A DNA stretch of 64,000 nt from Liolophura sinensis (Eukaryota > Mollusca > Polyplacophora > Chitonida > Chitonidae): contig NC_088299.1 of NCBI RefSeq assembly GCF_032854445.1, positions 17,787,608-17,851,607 of the forward strand. Reading direction: 5' to 3'. Below are positions 62,801-64,000 of the stretch, piece by piece (position 1 is the stretch's first letter; each line of letters starts with the position of its first letter). A program made the position numbers and the translations under genes. The notes beneath the pieces are model-generated. The model was given only the letters and a program-made list of their open reading frames with translations, had not been told where the DNA came from and ran no database searches.

Positions 62801-63426
62801 TGAACTCACAGCGACTGCATTGGTAAGAGGCTCCTGGGTCATTGCACTGTGCTGGCATGCTAACCGGAATGCGACAAGTAAGTAAGTGACATGTGTGTGT
62901 TATGTGTGTGATTTTGTGATCTCAAACAGGATTGATACTTGTATATATAGGTGAGTTGCATAAATAGAAGGACATGTTTAGGATATCTGTTTTTGGCATC
63001 TTGTCTTCCTGTTAACCAGTCGTCCAGAACTGTCAGAATTGCTGTTTTCATGTTATTAAATCCTACATATGTTTCGTTGGGCCAGACCTACATGAAACAC
63101 ATTAGTGAAAATGAACAGGCTGCTTTTTTGATTGTGGTTGTTGAATTTCTCTCAGTCTACAACATTGCTAAGAACAAAATGTTGATGGATTTATGCCATG
63201 GAATTGAAGAGAAATTAATCTGGGATTATCACAAGTATTTAAGGTGTGATTAAATGCGTTTGGTATGGAATATGTGCAGCTTTTACTTTTGAACTGTCCG
63301 TATAAAATATATCCACATAAATTGCTTCTTTTTTTCTTGTCTGTGTTGCTAGTTGAGCTTTGTGGATTGGATCAGATTGGAGCTGAATGCTGCTGCAGCT
63401 TCAGATTGTTTGTCCGAAACAGACAG
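38846..63426 (+). CDS. FANCA: Fanconi anaemia group A protein, 5' two-thirds (27 exons); continues past the window
   Basis: Exons: 38846-38918, 41192-41298, 41560-41665, 42077-42255, 42822-42914, 44971-45044, 45649-45743, 46224-46279, 46905-46938, 47107-47322, 48348-48425, 49318-49459, 51549-51682, 52108-52215, 52942-53037, 53783-53842, 54406-54491, 54906-54966, 55866-55915, 56270-56346, 56954-57088, 57494-57624, 57895-58059, 58573-58757, 62123-62228, 62491-62661, 63353-63426; about 964 codons of human 1455. FANCA is a core-complex subunit (with FANCG and FAAP20) needed for FANCD2/FANCI monoubiquitination at interstrand crosslinks. Best matches to human: [76 protein letters not shown]. The N-terminus is basic ([15 protein letters not shown]), like a bipartite NLS. 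All junctions join in phase except exons 11-12, where an apparent one-base frameshift lies near 48391-48393. Exons 12 and 25 are seeds of large tandem arrays. No later exon is convincing before 64000. Confidence 0.9.
39655..39980 (+). repeat. Short tandem repeat (GATGATAACTACCATGACA-like) in FANCA intron 1
   Basis: Units of roughly 17-22 bp built from GATGAT(GAT/AAT) plus ACTACCATGACA recur about 16 times with substitutions. The tract has no coding or RNA feature. Confidence 0.85.
41318..41484 (+). repeat. Two direct copies of a ~45-bp segment in FANCA intron 2
   Basis: GCTTGTGTGAGGGAACAGAA and GGTGACTTTGTGAGACTTTG occur at ~41332-41372 and again at ~41442-41482, just downstream of the exon-2 donor (41298). 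Confidence 0.75.
44325..44580 (+). repeat. ~58-bp imperfect tandem repeat (4-5 copies) in FANCA intron 5
   Basis: The segment TGCAAATATACCCATGTCTT followed by an AACAGGCAATAATGAAAC-like half and TTGATCAGTAA recurs four to five times. It is intronic and non-coding. Confidence 0.8.
45196..45452 (+). mobile_element. Full-length tRNA-derived SINE in FANCA intron 6
   Basis: The head resembles a tRNA gene with an A box (GTTTCAGTTGGTTAGCGCGC) and a B-box region (GGTCGCGTGAGTTCA). The body follows (CTCCGGCCGTAAGTATGAAG through CCACCATAATGCTGGCCGCC and GTCGTATAAGTGAAATATTC), with a short tail AATCAAATAAAT. This is the best-preserved copy of the main SINE family here; it resembles SINEs reported from molluscs, but I cannot assign a family name by search. 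Confidence 0.85.
47560..47850 (+). repeat. 39-bp tandem repeat (7 copies) in FANCA intron 10
   Basis: The unit TGTCATCAGTTTACCAACG, TTTGTCGGTAGCTGTCCAAA repeats about seven times. As 39 bp is 13 codons, it yields open frames on both strands, which are repeat artefacts. Confidence 0.88.
49422..50998 (+). repeat. 83-bp tandem array (19 copies) seeded on FANCA exon 12 and its splice donor
   Basis: The first copy is the coding end of exon 12 ([11 protein letters not shown]) plus donor AAAG|GTGATT and ~46 bp of intron. Copies repeat at mostly 83 bp (TTATCC starts at 49431, 49514, 49597, 49680 ... 50918), with a few 80-81-bp units. Each carries TTATCCTGA.., AAAGGTGATTT-type donor sequence, TGTAATCTGGCACAGATCAG and CCTCCATATTGAG. 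Downstream copies are intronic; continuing translation past the true donor meets TGA within one unit. Confidence 0.92.
53262..53410 (+). mobile_element. Diverged SINE, FANCA intron 15
   Basis: GGTCTGCCAGCAACCTGC, CACTATAACGCTGGCCACCA and TAAAACACCAGCCAAAATAA match the SINE body with many substitutions; the tRNA-like head is mostly missing. Confidence 0.75.
54184..54353 (+). repeat. Two tandem copies of a ~79-bp segment in FANCA intron 16
   Basis: TTTGTTAGATCTGACAGCAA through CTGTGGACA..AACTGACAGTG is present twice in tandem with a few substitutions, ending 53 bp before exon 17. Confidence 0.75.
55214..55383 (+). repeat. 34-bp tandem repeat (5 copies) in FANCA intron 18
   Basis: AGGAGTGATCAAATGTTGCT followed by GTATGTGTGAAACC recurs at 55214, 55248 and onward for five copies, the last diverged. 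Confidence 0.85.
59148..62241 (+). repeat. 119-bp tandem array (26 copies) of a whole FANCA exon with its 3' splice site
   Basis: Unit starts sit at 59148, 59267 and so on to 62123: 25 periods of exactly 119 bp. Each unit is the FANCA exon coding for [14 protein letters not shown]...SLV, followed by TTTGCATGTTTCAG, which is the polypyrimidine/acceptor of the next copy. Only the last copy ends in a credible donor (CGAAAG|GTAAAG, junction at 62228/62229); in the others the exon end runs straight into the next acceptor as GTGCAAAGTTTGC. Copies are near-identical, with scattered single-base variants and no net length change. Because 119 is not a multiple of 3, reading through from one copy to the next shifts frame and meets TAG at the end of the second unit, so only copy 26 can be spliced in open. 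Confidence 0.93.
62676..62870 (-). mobile_element. SINE of the same family, minus strand, FANCA intron 26
   Basis: It begins with TTTATTTATTTGATTGATG (the reversed tail) and ends with sequence matching the reversed tRNA-like head (GGCTCCTGGGTCATTGCACT). The middle is internally shortened. Inserted between FANCA exons 26 and 27. Confidence 0.8.
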
Positions 63427-64000
63427 GTAAATTGCACTTCTTTATTGTAGATTCAGTGGAAAACATGATACTTGGACAGTAACGAGTGTGCAGTTGCCAC
63501 TGACAAAAGTCTGTGACATCAACATTGTCTAATTTGAATATGCCACTTCCACAGAGATTCCTTCCTTTATAGTTGTGAAATACGTGTCAAAAACCGTTTT
63601 ACGAACACATTTAAGTTCCTTCAAAGTAATAGTCATTTTCCTTCACAATGATCTGACAGGTAACACCTCACGTCATCACGGACTTAAGATTAACAATTGG
63701 CTGTTTGCCTGGGAACTTGTCTATGAAACCTTGCTATCTAGGAACCATTTGACACATTGCTCATAGCATTACAGTCATCTCACCACAAGGACAACTTGAT
63801 ATCTACAATGGCTGCTTGTTAACATTAAGGTACTAATGCCAGAGTACAGTTGGGATATGTTCCTGCGGTTTGATGTTCAGTCCAAACACCGGTACAGATT
63901 CTTGGCTAGATGTGGAAAGAAAAACATAATTTATGCTTTGAAGAAGTCATTAGTGCCGCATGTTTTTCTAAAAAAATACACAATGGCAAAAACTCCAGAT

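Noticed and set aside
62951-63253. 100-residue open frame inside FANCA intron 26
   Set aside because: FANCA exons 26 and 27 join in phase without it, it resembles no known protein, and it lacks convincing splice sites in phase.
63555-63653. Candidate FANCA exon 28 after an ACAG acceptor (reads RDSFLYSCEIRV)
   Set aside because: The phase fits, but the residues do not clearly match human FANCA after ...TERQ, and an in-frame stop follows without a good donor. The next exon is probably beyond the window.

Overview
This is a window from an intron-rich animal nuclear genome. Short coding exons have GT-AG junctions that keep phase, the introns are long and AT-rich, and tRNA-derived SINEs recur whose body and (ATAA)n tail resemble SINEs widespread in molluscs. 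A lophotrochozoan, probably a bivalve or other mollusc, is my inference. All calls are by eye; family names rest on remembered human protein sequences.

Layout. 1-13.2 kb: no host gene recognised; it holds diverged repeats, SINEs, a decayed Penelope-like retroelement (about 4.5-5.5 kb), a decayed Tc1/mariner transposon (about 6.05-7.58 kb) and a (TA)n tract between perfect inverted repeats. 13.25-17.9 kb: a complete 8-exon gene (+) for a small ATP-dependent DNA ligase with a TATA/CRE-type upstream region. 19.0-20.6 kb: a 48-bp satellite. 22.2-24.3 kb: RABIF/MSS4 (-), two exons. 26.2-29.1 kb: PSME3IP1 (FAM192A/PIP30) (+), six exons, one intron apparently of the U12 AT-AG class. 31.5-32.5 kb: a 162-bp array with exon-like units. 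34.1-38.7 kb: NDUFB9 (-), four exons. 38.85 kb to the right edge: FANCA (+), 27 exons recognised, covering about the first 964 codons; the gene runs off the window. NDUFB9 and FANCA are head to head with 141 bp between start codons.

The outstanding feature is that several tandem arrays are built from host splice junctions. In FANCA a 119-bp unit containing essentially a whole coding exon plus its 3' splice site is present 26 times (59148-62241), and only the last copy has a working donor. An 83-bp unit carrying the end of FANCA exon 12 and its 5' splice site is present 19 times (49422-50998). In PSME3IP1 a 33-bp unit with the exon-1 end and donor is present about 6 times. In NDUFB9 a ~50-58-bp unit ending in an acceptor-like motif abuts the real exon-2 acceptor about 18 times. 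A 162-bp intergenic array carries a 51-nt exon-like segment between canonical splice sites. FANCA exon 11 also shows an apparent one-base frameshift that an alternative downstream acceptor could restore.

The five genes have unrelated jobs (DNA end joining, Rab binding, PA28-gamma proteasome regulation, respiratory complex I, Fanconi anaemia DNA repair). Only the NDUFB9/FANCA pair looks physically coupled, through a shared promoter.
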